From assembly GCA_020024915.1 (NCBI GenBank), contig JAHHSZ010000035.1:1-17189 (forward strand): a stretch of 17,189 bases of DNA, in the 5' to 3' direction. The translations under genes and the position numbers were made by a program. Of this stretch, positions 1 through 6,269 are shown one piece after another. The notes under the pieces are model-generated. The model was given only the letters and a program-made list of their open reading frames with translations. It did no database searches and was not told the origin of the DNA. The DNA is from Fusobacterium sp. Its GTDB lineage: Bacteria; Fusobacteriota; Fusobacteriia; Fusobacteriales; Fusobacteriaceae. Positions within the stretch are counted from its first letter, which is position 1. Each line of letters opens with the position of its first letter.

Positions 1-119
1 TAGCTTCACAGGAAAAAGAGAATAATTTTTATTACATACCAAAATACTATAATTTTTTAAAATTTCAACTTTGGTTATGGGAAACAGTAGGAAATACCTA
101 TTATAAAATAAAATATTAA
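1..119 (+). CDS. 3' end of an unidentified gene (partial)
   Basis: A + strand reading frame is open from the left edge (first full codon at base 3) to a TAA at 117-119, giving 38 C-terminal residues. The tail is rich in aromatic and basic residues (for example FLKFQLWLWETVGNTYYKIKY without its final lysine-tyrosine), and it stops a few bases before a strong hairpin terminator, which is what the end of a real gene would look like. A second frame is also open for part of this stretch, so the choice rests on length and on the terminator position. The family cannot be named from so short a piece. Confidence 0.4.
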   Translation, partial: ASQEKENNFYYIPKYYNFLKFQLWLWETVGNTYYKIKY

Positions 120-124
120 TATAG

Positions 125-178
125 AAAAAAGGAGAAAATTTTACTTGTGAAGTAAAGCTTTCTCCTTTGTTGTTTTAA
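125..178. terminator. Bidirectional rho-independent terminator
   Basis: GGAGAAA (131-137) pairs with TTTCTCC (159-165). Inside it TTTACTT (140-146) pairs with AAGTAAA (150-156) around a GTG loop. A T-rich tail follows on the + strand (166-178), and a run of six A's before the stem serves as the T tract on the - strand. It separates the convergent partial gene and rubredoxin gene and can end both. Confidence 0.85.
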
Positions 179-180
179 TT

Positions 181-522
181 CTAGAATTTCATTTTAGAAA
201 AATGATTTTTTCCAGCTCCACAAGGTGGACATACCCAATCTTCAGATACTTCAGCAAAAGGTGTACCAGCAGGAATTCCATGCTCAACATCTCCAACAGC
301 AGGGTCATAAACATACCCACAAACTTCACACATATATAGATCTTTGTCTGAAGTGTTATGCTCGATTACAGCTGAAAAATGATCTTTTGAAACTCCGCAA
401 GGAGGGCAAGACCAGTCTTCTGGTAAACTTTCAAAAGGTGTATCAGCAGGAATTCCATGCTCAACATCTCCAATAGCAGGGTCATAAACATACCCACAAA
501 CTTCACATACGTATTTTTTCAT
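181..522 (-). CDS. Tandem two-domain rubredoxin
   Basis: Encodes 113 residues forming two complete rubredoxin modules joined by a short linker. Each module has the two iron-binding cysteine pairs, CEVCGYVYDP and CPPCG, so each should hold one Fe(Cys)4 centre for one-electron transfer in the cytoplasm. In anaerobes rubredoxins typically feed electrons to rubrerythrin, flavodiiron or superoxide-reductase partners; no partner lies nearby, so the acceptor is unknown. The usual single rubredoxin is about 52-55 residues, so this is a duplication. ATG at 522-520 is chosen because AGGAGG lies 7 bases upstream; a TTG directly before it (525-523) would be only 4 bases from the same site. The gene stands alone with its own promoter and shares a terminator with the convergent gene. 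Confidence 0.93.
   Translation of the reverse strand: MKKYVCEVCGYVYDPAIGDVEHGIPADTPFESLPEDWSCPPCGVSKDHFSAVIEHNTSDKDLYMCEVCGYVYDPAVGDVEHGIPAGTPFAEVSEDWVCPPCGAGKNHFSKMKF
255..507. repeat. Direct repeat inside the rubredoxin gene (255-330 and 432-507)
   Basis: Bases 255-330 and 432-507 match with only two mismatches (at 266/443 and 297/474) over 76 bp, a period of 177 bp or 59 codons. Each covers the first CxxCG motif and most of one rubredoxin module. Flanking parts of the modules are clearly more diverged, which points to recent duplication or gene conversion of this part. Confidence 0.9.
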
Positions 523-556
523 CAATAGACCTCCTAATACTTTAATTTCTACATCT

Positions 557-585
557 ATTATACATTAATACTATCTATTTTCCAA
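557..585 (-). promoter_or_regulatory. Promoter of the rubredoxin gene
   Basis: Read on the - strand: -35 TTGGAA (585-580), a 17-bp spacer, and a perfect -10 TATAAT (562-557), about 35 bases upstream of the rubredoxin ATG. This is a close match to the housekeeping sigma-70/sigma-A consensus. Confidence 0.8.
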
Positions 586-679
586 TAATTTATTTATAAT
601 GTAATGATTATATCTACAGATCTCTCTCGTCAAATTAAGTAGTAATTTAACAAAAATCTGATTATTTTCCTTTGATAGT

Positions 680-751
680 TTATGAAGTGAACTGTGTTAA
701 AGCTCCTAAGATGGCAATATTATTTGTTGCTAAATTAATTTTTTCTATCAT
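680..751 (-). CDS. Possible 23-residue small protein
   Basis: An ATG at 751-749 is preceded on the - strand by the purine-rich AAGGAAGGGGAG, a strong ribosome-binding-like stretch, and is followed by 22 codons ending in TAA (682-680). The peptide begins MIEKINLATNNIAI and ends LGALTQFTS; its second half is mildly hydrophobic but it is too short and polar for an obvious membrane helix. A perfect palindrome (773-784) lies just upstream and could be an operator. It could be a true small protein, a leader peptide, or the decayed 5' end of a lost gene. There is no recognisable family. Confidence 0.3.
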   Translation of the reverse strand: MIEKINLATNNIAILGALTQFTS

Positions 752-816
752 TTTCTCCCCTTCCTTTTAATATTATTCGAATAAAACAAGAAAAATCCTT
801 TTTTATTTTATTTTAC

Positions 817-845
817 TTGAATAGTAGTCATTAAGATGTTACAAT
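817..845 (+). promoter_or_regulatory. Promoter of the transpeptidase-OmpA pair
   Basis: -35 TTGAAT (817-822), a 17-bp spacer and -10 TACAAT (840-845). Transcription would start near 852, leaving a leader of about 30 bases before the ATG at 882. Confidence 0.7.
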
Positions 846-881
846 TATACTGCGAAAAATTATAAAACAATGGGTGAGTGT

Positions 882-2048
882 ATGAAATATTTAAAGTTTT
901 TTATCTGTCAGTTTATTTTAGGAACAGCTTTGTTTGCTTTTTCGGGGCAGGAGGAGTGGTCCACAGTAGCTACTTATGATAACAGTATTCCAGAGAATAT
1001 AAAGGTCAATGAAAAGTACAAAGGTGGTCATCCTAAAGTATTAGACTATGTATTTGTAAGAGGAAGAGTAGCTAATTTAAGAGATCTACCTTCAACTAAA
1101 GGAAAAGTAATTGGAAAATATAGTTATGATACTAAATTAAAAGCTCTAAAAAAAGTATTGTACTATGGAAATTATTGGTTTTTTATAGAAGATTCTAAAG
1201 GAAAAAAAGGGTATATCTCAGCAAATCTTGTAAGAAAGAGAGTTTTTAGATTCCAAAAAGCTTTGGATAAGATAAATGAATTAGAAAAATTTGTAATTGA
1301 TCAAAAGGGTATGGGAAGAGAACTAGCAAGTACAAGTTCATATGTGCCAAATCCAAATAACCAAAATTTTAAAAGAGTAAAAGATAAGTATGGAACTTCA
1401 TTGGATCAGAGCAGTATAGGGAGATCTGTTGTGAATAATGAAGAGATATATATTCCAGATAGATCAATTTTATCAGTAGTTCAAAGAGGAAAAACAACTT
1501 CAAGAGTAAAAGTAGCTAATATACCTGAAGAGTTGATAATATCCAACTCTACAATGACAAAAAATCCAGTAATTCAAGAGGATTTTTCAAGAGTGGTAGC
1601 AATAGATGTATCTAATCAAAATATGATAGTTTTTGAAAAGAATAAAAGTAAAGAGTGGGAAGTTATCTCATATGTATATAGTAAAACAGGTATTGAAAGT
1701 CAATTGGGATTTGAAACTCCAAAGGGGTTTTTCACAGCTCCAATGGTAAAATATATAATGCCATATAACAGTGAGACAGGAGATAAACAAGGGTATGCAA
1801 GATATGCTATGAGGTTTTCAGGTGGTGGATACCTACACGGAACTCCTATCAATTATGATGAAGAGATAAATAAAGAGTTTTTCATGAAGCAAAAAGAGAA
1901 AACATTGGGAACATTTACAGGAACTAGAAAATGTATAAGAACAACAGAGGAACATGCTAAGTTTTTATTTGATTGGGTAATGAAAACACCTAATAAAAAG
2001 CAAAATGAGCAGAGACTTACTGAAAATGTAATGTTTATAATTTTTTAA
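882..2048 (+). CDS. Exported SH3 / L,D-transpeptidase (YkuD-like) protein
   Basis: Encodes 388 residues. Residues 1-22 form a signal peptide with no lipobox. A bacterial SH3-like domain spans about 56-118 (VANLRDLPSTKGKVIGKY core), followed by a low-complexity linker to about 230, then a C-terminal YkuD-like fold that starts VVAIDVSNQNMIVFEK. YkuD enzymes cross-link peptidoglycan stems through a catalytic Cys. Here the first His is in YLHGTP (H319) and the likely nucleophile is C351 in GTRKCIRT, but the usual SHGC motif reads TRKC and the His-Cys gap is 32 residues, longer than usual. Activity is therefore probable, not certain. ATG 882 is preferred over 870, which has no Shine-Dalgarno sequence; GGTGAG lies just before 882. 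The OmpA lipoprotein gene follows after 13 bases, suggesting a shared envelope role. Confidence 0.85.
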   Translation: MKYLKFFICQFILGTALFAFSGQEEWSTVATYDNSIPENIKVNEKYKGGHPKVLDYVFVRGRVANLRDLPSTKGKVIGKYSYDTKLKALKKVLYYGNYWFFIEDSKGKKGYISANLVRKRVFRFQKALDKINELEKFVIDQKGMGRELASTSSYVPNPNNQNFKRVKDKYGTSLDQSSIGRSVVNNEEIYIPDRSILSVVQRGKTTSRVKVANIPEELIISNSTMTKNPVIQEDFSRVVAIDVSNQNMIVFEKNKSKEWEVISYVYSKTGIESQLGFETPKGFFTAPMVKYIMPYNSETGDKQGYARYAMRFSGGGYLHGTPINYDEEINKEFFMKQKEKTLGTFTGTRKCIRTTEEHAKFLFDWVMKTPNKKQNEQRLTENVMFIIF

Positions 2049-2061
2049 AAGGAGACCAACT

Positions 2062-2622
2062 ATGAAAAAATTTTTATTAGTATTGAGTATTTTATCCCTT
2101 GCAATAACTGGTTGTACATCTTCAAATGAAAATTTGAAAGAGATGATAATAGTGGAGGGTGAAACAGAGTATGTTTTAGAAGATGTAAGTAGTGAGAAAA
2201 AATCACTTGAAGATATTATTGTATTTGATGAGAAAGGTGTAATAATAAGAAAGGAGAATGGAAATCTTATACTCTCTATGCCAGAGGAGATACTATTTGA
2301 TTTTGATAGCTACTTAGTAAAAAGAAGTGTAAAAAATAGTTTAAATGGTTTGGCAAAGGCTTTGATGGAACATAAGGATATAAAATTAAAGATAGACGGA
2401 CATACTGACTTTATTGGAAGTGATCAGTATAACTTCAATCTTTCATTGAAGAGAGCCAACTCTATAAAAAGTTACTTGATAGGAAGAGGAGCAATGGCTA
2501 ATAATATTTCAGTAGAGGGATATGGAAAACAAAATCCAATAGCTTCAAATAAAACAGAGGCTGGAAGATCTAGAAATAGAAGAGTAGAGTTTATAATTTC
2601 AAGAGATGAAGTGGTATTCTAA
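2062..2622 (+). CDS. OmpA-family peptidoglycan-binding lipoprotein
   Basis: Encodes 186 residues. The signal peptide ends in the lipobox ITGC (Cys18), so the protein should be lipid-anchored, most likely in the outer membrane. Residues 68-180 form an OmpA C-terminal domain with the motif GHTDFIGSDQYNFNLSLKRA. D116 and R131, 15 residues apart, match the pair that holds the diamino acid of the peptide stem in OmpA/Pal proteins. It would tether the outer membrane to the wall like Pal. Residues 19-67 are a charged linker. AGGAG precedes the ATG by 7 bases. It sits 13 bases after the transpeptidase gene and ends at a strong terminator, so the two form a two-gene operon. There is no TolB or other Tol gene nearby, so calling it Pal is not justified. 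Confidence 0.9.
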   Translation: MKKFLLVLSILSLAITGCTSSNENLKEMIIVEGETEYVLEDVSSEKKSLEDIIVFDEKGVIIRKENGNLILSMPEEILFDFDSYLVKRSVKNSLNGLAKALMEHKDIKLKIDGHTDFIGSDQYNFNLSLKRANSIKSYLIGRGAMANNISVEGYGKQNPIASNKTEAGRSRNRRVEFIISRDEVVF

Positions 2623-2628
2623 TAATTT

Positions 2629-2666
2629 AAAAGAGCAAGGGAACTAAGTTGTACTTGCTCTTTTTG
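2629..2666. terminator. Bidirectional terminator between ompA-like and kdsC-like genes
   Basis: AAAAGAGCAAG (2629-2639) pairs perfectly with CTTGCTCTTTT (2654-2664), with a 14-base loop and T's on both strands. It serves the convergent genes on either side. Confidence 0.88.
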
Positions 2667-2682
2667 TATAAATTTTTATTGA

Positions 2683-3186
2683 TTATTTTTCGTTTAGATA
2701 TCTATTTAAAACTTTTTCCCACATATTATTTTCTTTCATAATCTTTTCAAAAATCTCTCTTACAGCACCATTTCCACCATTTTTACTAGAGATGTAGTCA
2801 GCTTTTTCTAGGACTTCAGAAACAGCGTCTTTTGGACAAGCTGAAAAACCAACTTCTTTCATTGCACCTAGATCATTAATGTCATCTCCAATATAAGCGA
2901 TTTCCTCTTTAGTAATACCATATTTTTCAATGAGTTTATTAAGTTCAACTACTTTATTGCTAACGCCTTGAGCCAATTCTTGTATCCCTAACTCCTCTTT
3001 TCTTCTTCTAACAATTTCAGAAGACTTTCCAGTTATTATAGCTACTATACCACCCAATTTAATCCATTGGACTATTGCAAAACCATCTTTAACATCAAAA
3101 GCTTTGAGACAATTATCTTTATCATCCATATATAATTTTCCATCAGTTAAAGTGCCATCAACATCTAATATTATAAGTTTTATCAT
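2683..3186 (-). CDS. kdsC: KDO-8-phosphate phosphatase-like HAD hydrolase (KdsC/YrbI type)
   Basis: Encodes 168 residues, the length of stand-alone KdsC. HAD motifs are complete: motif I DVDGTLTDG (D8 nucleophile, D10), motif II ITGKSS (T52), motif III lysine in SNKVVEL (K78), and motif IV GDDINDLGAM (D101, D105). The lack of a large cap domain and the TLTDG signature mark the YrbI/KdsC subgroup, which removes phosphate from 3-deoxy-D-manno-octulosonate-8-phosphate on the way to lipopolysaccharide core. A related nonulosonate or N-acylneuraminate 9-phosphate phosphatase is the main alternative. ATG at 3186 is chosen because GGAGGGG lies just upstream; a longer reading frame to 3249 would run through the rpsT terminator hairpin. 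Expression probably depends on read-through from rpsT, as no clear promoter is visible in the 64-base gap. Confidence 0.85.
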   Translation of the reverse strand: MIKLIILDVDGTLTDGKLYMDDKDNCLKAFDVKDGFAIVQWIKLGGIVAIITGKSSEIVRRRKEELGIQELAQGVSNKVVELNKLIEKYGITKEEIAYIGDDINDLGAMKEVGFSACPKDAVSEVLEKADYISSKNGGNGAVREIFEKIMKENNMWEKVLNRYLNEK

Positions 3187-3211
3187 GTAACCCCTCCAAA
3201 ATTTAAATATG

Positions 3212-3241
3212 AAAAAAGGATATCCCTTAGAGGATATCCTT
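3212..3241 (-). terminator. Terminator (possibly leaky) after rpsT
   Basis: On the - strand AAGGATATCC (3241-3232), loop TCTAAG, GGATATCCTT (3225-3216), then a T run (to 3212). The 10-bp stem is perfect. It lies between rpsT and the kdsC-like gene, so it likely lowers rather than abolishes expression of the latter. Confidence 0.85.
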
Positions 3242-3250
3242 AGGTACAAA

Positions 3251-3511
3251 TTAAAGTGCGTTTACTTTAGCTGCTAATCTAGCTTTCTTTCTAGAAGCTG
3301 TATTTTTCTTTATGATTCCTTTAGAAACTGCTTTATCCAACTCTTTGTAAGCTACTGATAAAGCTGTGTTAGCTGCTTCTACTTCTTTAACCTCTACAGC
3401 TGATAAAACTTTTTTAACCATAGTTTTAACTCTAGATTTAACTGCTTGATTTCTCTCTCTATTTCTTTCTGCTACTAATACTCTCTTTTTAGCTGATCTT
3501 GAATGTGCCAA
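3251..3511 (-). CDS. rpsT: 30S ribosomal protein S20
   Basis: Encodes 86 residues, the typical S20 length, very rich in Lys, Arg and Ala. It begins MAHSRSAKKRV and ends SRKKARLAAKVNAL, both diagnostic for S20, which binds 16S rRNA in the body of the small subunit. The start codon is TTG (3511-3509): AGGAGG lies 8 bases upstream, and in-frame ATG alternatives upstream are blocked by a TAG. E. coli rpsT also starts with UUG, and there the weak start is part of autoregulation by S20; the same may hold here. It has a near-consensus promoter and a strong terminator. Confidence 0.97.
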   Translation of the reverse strand: MAHSRSAKKRVLVAERNRERNQAVKSRVKTMVKKVLSAVEVKEVEAANTALSVAYKELDKAVSKGIIKKNTASRKKARLAAKVNAL

Positions 3512-3561
3512 ATTAAAAACCTCCTAAGTTTTAAAAACAATTTTTTTATTTTTTCCATAAG

Positions 3562-3590
3562 ATGATAACATAATTTAAACAAAATGTCAA
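3562..3590 (-). promoter_or_regulatory. Strong promoter of rpsT
   Basis: On the - strand: perfect -35 TTGACA (3590-3585), a 17-bp spacer, -10 TATCAT (3567-3562) with an upstream TGT making an extended -10. The -35 box is one arm of a 7-bp inverted repeat, TGTCAAT (3585-3591) and ATTGACA (3597-3603). Confidence 0.85.
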
Positions 3591-3686
3591 TCTGAAATTG
3601 ACAGAAGTTCTTTTTAATTTGTTTAAGTTAAGCTACAAAAGAGACACCTTTTCTTGTACAATGGACCAGATTTATTATACCATACT

Positions 3687-3714
3687 TTCTAAAAAAAATA
3701 AAGTTTTTTTAGAA
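3687..3714. repeat. AT-rich inverted repeat upstream of the helicase gene
   Basis: TTCTAAAAAAA (3687-3697) pairs with TTTTTTTAGAA (3704-3714) around a 6-base loop. It lacks a GC-rich stem and a following T run, so it is a weak hairpin at best and may simply reflect base composition. Confidence 0.35.
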
Positions 3715-3732
3715 GATAGGAATTTTCTTAAC

Positions 3733-3761
3733 TTGCTATTTTTTCAAAAAAGATGTATTAT
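3733..3761 (+). promoter_or_regulatory. Promoter of the six-gene operon
   Basis: -35 TTGCTA (3733-3738), a 17-bp spacer and -10 TATTAT (3756-3761), 33 bases before the ATG at 3795. It is the only clear promoter seen before the tightly packed genes ending at 12591. Confidence 0.65.
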
Positions 3762-3794
3762 AATAGTAATAAAAAATATAAAGAAAGGAAATTT

Positions 3795-6269
3795 ATGGAT
3801 ATAAAGGATAAGATTTCATCTGCAGCTAGAGAAATTATGAGAATAGAAATAGCTGAAGCTCAAGGAAATGAAGTGTTTTTTAGAGGAATCCCAGATGAAA
3901 ATGGAGTAGTTCAAGAGGTCCAAGTATTGGCTAGGGGGAATAATTATTCAGTTCCTGCTATTTTAAAGGCTATGAGAAAAGGTGAGGTAATTATACACAA
4001 TCACCCTTCTGGATTTCTTTATCCATCAGATGCTGATATAGAGGTTGCATCAATATATTCCAATAGAATGGATGGAGCTTCATATATAGTTAATAATGAT
4101 GTATCAGATGTCTATGTCATAATAGAACTATTTAAAGATGAGAATGTAAAAATAGATATAACTCCATATTTTGAAAAAACAGGATTATTATCTCAAACTT
4201 TTAAAGGCTTTGAATATAGAGATGAACAACTACATATGGCAAAGCATATAGAGAAGGGGTTAAATTCAGAGACACCTGTAATAGTAGAGGCTGGAACAGG
4301 AACAGGAAAAACTTTGGCTTATTTGATACCAAGTATAGAGTGGACAATAAAAAATAGAAAAAGAGTTGTTATTTCAACTAATACTATAAATTTACAAGAG
4401 CAACTGTTAAATAAAGATATTCCAATAGCCAAAAGAGTGATACAGGGAGATTTTAAATATATTCTTGTAAAAGGTCGTGGGAACTATCTATGTAACAGAA
4501 AATACCATAACTTAGCTATGGGAGACACCTCAATTATTGAGGATTTTTCACTTTCACAAAAAAATCAGTTTGTAGAGATCATAAAATGGGGAAATCAAAC
4601 TGAGATAGGAGATAAGGGAGAACTACCTTTTGAAGTTGATAACAGTGTTTGGGAGCTATTTCAGAGTGAGACAGATATGTGCTCAGGGAATAAGTGTCCA
4701 TATAAATCAGAGTGTTTCTTTTTAAAGTCTAGAGAGGAGAAGAAGAAAGCTGATATATTAATAACAAATCATCATATGTATTTCTCTGATCTAGCTATTA
4801 GAAAGGAGATAGGCTTTAATACAGAGTATTCTATATTGCCAGAGTATGGACTTGTCGTATTTGATGAGGCACACAATATAGAAAAAGTAGCAAGAGATTA
4901 TTTTTCCTATGAAGCTTCTAAGTATAGCTTTACCAAGACTATGAATCAGATATTTACAACTGAAGGGAAGAAAAAAAATACAGGAGCTTTAGATTTTATA
5001 CTTAAACATATAAAAAGTGCTGAAATAGATAGTAGAGGTATATTAGAGAGAGAGATTGAAGAGATTAAACTCAAACACAAATCTCTTTATATTTCTGGAA
5101 GAGAGTATTTTAATCATATTATAGATGTATTTTCAAAGGGAGAAATGGGAACTTTCACTTTTAGAGCAAAGAAAGAGGAGATGGAAAACTCCCCATTTTT
5201 AAATACATTGACAGATTATAAAGATAGTTTTTTAAGAGATTACAACTCTTATATTAGAAAGGTTAGAGAATTAATAAAAGAATTAAAAGATGAAGAAGAT
5301 ACAGCTGGTCATATCAATGATTTTTCTAAATATATAGATAGATTAGATAGTTTTGTAAATAATTTCAGATTTATTCATGATTTTTCAGATGATGAATTTA
5401 TCTATTGGATTGAGGTAAATAGTAGAAAAAGTAATTCAAAACTTGTGGCTACACCTTTAAAGATAGATGGAGAGTTGCAAAAAAATTTATATTTGAATTT
5501 GAAACAGATAATTTTCACTTCAGCAACAATAGCAATAGGAAGTGATTTTAGTTATTTTAAAGAATCTATAGGTCTGGATAAAAATACTCTGGAAAAGGTA
5601 ATACACTCTCCTTTTGATTATGATAGACAGATGAAGGTTTATATTCCTAATGATGTACCAAATCCTTCAGAGAAAAATTTTATAGATGATGTTTCAGAGT
5701 TTTTGAAGGCACAATTGATAGCATCAAAGGGAAAGGCCTTTGTATTATTTACCTCTTACCAGATGTTGAACTATGTTTACTATATGATAAGAGAGGAGTT
5801 AGAGAGAAATGGTATACAATTATTTATTCAGGGGATGACTTCAAGAACACACTTGGTAAATATGTATACTGCAGGGAAAAATCCTGTTCTATTTGGAACA
5901 GATTCCTTTTGGGAAGGTGTTGACATAAAAGGAAATCAACTAAGTAATGTAATAATTGTAAAACTTCCATTTAAAGTTCCAAGTGATCCTGTAACAGAAG
6001 CAATAATTGAACATATAACTGTACAGGGAAAAAATTCATTTACAGAATATCAGGTCCCAGAAGCTGTAATTAAATTTAAACAGGGAATAGGAAGATTGAT
6101 AAGAAGTAAAACTGATTCAGGGACAATAACTATATTAGATAATAGAGTTGTTACCAAGAGATATGGAAGATTTTTTATAGATTCTATTCCAACAAAAAAT
6201 ATAAATGTTCTTTCAAAATCAGAGATTTTAAAAGATATTATAAAAGAATTGAAAGGTGGGAAAAAATGA
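3795..6269 (+). CDS. DinG-family Fe-S helicase with N-terminal RadC/JAMM-like domain
   Basis: Encodes 824 residues. Residues 1-125 form a RadC/JAB-like domain with HNHPSGFLYPSDAD (H68, H70, D81), the zinc-binding JAMM pattern. Residues 130-824 are an XPD/DinG superfamily 2 helicase: Walker A AGTGTGKT (K172), four cysteines C233, C296, C301 and C307 placed for an iron-sulphur cluster, DEAH box 357-360, FTSATI, then SFWEGVDIKG and QGIGRLIRS as the late motifs. DinG unwinds 5'-3' DNA with D-loops, R-loops or G4 structures. Bacillus DinG instead carries an N-terminal exonuclease, so a JAMM domain there is notable. The start at 3795 has AAAGGA just upstream; longer in-frame starts lack one. The stop overlaps the next ATG (ATGA), implying translational coupling. 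Confidence 0.9.
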   Translation: MDIKDKISSAAREIMRIEIAEAQGNEVFFRGIPDENGVVQEVQVLARGNNYSVPAILKAMRKGEVIIHNHPSGFLYPSDADIEVASIYSNRMDGASYIVNNDVSDVYVIIELFKDENVKIDITPYFEKTGLLSQTFKGFEYRDEQLHMAKHIEKGLNSETPVIVEAGTGTGKTLAYLIPSIEWTIKNRKRVVISTNTINLQEQLLNKDIPIAKRVIQGDFKYILVKGRGNYLCNRKYHNLAMGDTSIIEDFSLSQKNQFVEIIKWGNQTEIGDKGELPFEVDNSVWELFQSETDMCSGNKCPYKSECFFLKSREEKKKADILITNHHMYFSDLAIRKEIGFNTEYSILPEYGLVVFDEAHNIEKVARDYFSYEASKYSFTKTMNQIFTTEGKKKNTGALDFILKHIKSAEIDSRGILEREIEEIKLKHKSLYISGREYFNHIIDVFSKGEMGTFTFRAKKEEMENSPFLNTLTDYKDSFLRDYNSYIRKVRELIKELKDEEDTAGHINDFSKYIDRLDSFVNNFRFIHDFSDDEFIYWIEVNSRKSNSKLVATPLKIDGELQKNLYLNLKQIIFTSATIAIGSDFSYFKESIGLDKNTLEKVIHSPFDYDRQMKVYIPNDVPNPSEKNFIDDVSEFLKAQLIASKGKAFVLFTSYQMLNYVYYMIREELERNGIQLFIQGMTSRTHLVNMYTAGKNPVLFGTDSFWEGVDIKGNQLSNVIIVKLPFKVPSDPVTEAIIEHITVQGKNSFTEYQVPEAVIKFKQGIGRLIRSKTDSGTITILDNRVVTKRYGRFFIDSIPTKNINVLSKSEILKDIIKELKGGKK

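Larger units (their letters stand above)
523..881. other. Intergenic region between rubredoxin and transpeptidase genes
   Basis: This gap holds the divergent promoters of the two flanking genes, a 12-bp perfect palindrome TTATTCGAATAA (773-784), and a possible short - strand ORF (680-751). Nothing else convincing is visible; no known RNA gene or riboswitch fold was recognised. Confidence 0.6.

Noticed and set aside
225..476. 83-codon + strand frame opposite the rubredoxin gene
   Set aside because: It is antisense to a clear rubredoxin with intact metal motifs, has repeated low-complexity sequence mirroring the internal duplication, and no ribosome site.
255..507. Two repeats in the rubredoxin gene considered as the start of a CRISPR array
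   Set aside because: There are only two copies, the spacing is 177 bp, and the repeats are coding and in frame.
3598..3804. 68-codon + strand frame upstream of the helicase gene
   Set aside because: It begins at a TTG without a ribosome site, is full of Phe, Lys and Ile as expected from AT-rich spacer, and runs through the operon promoter and helicase start.
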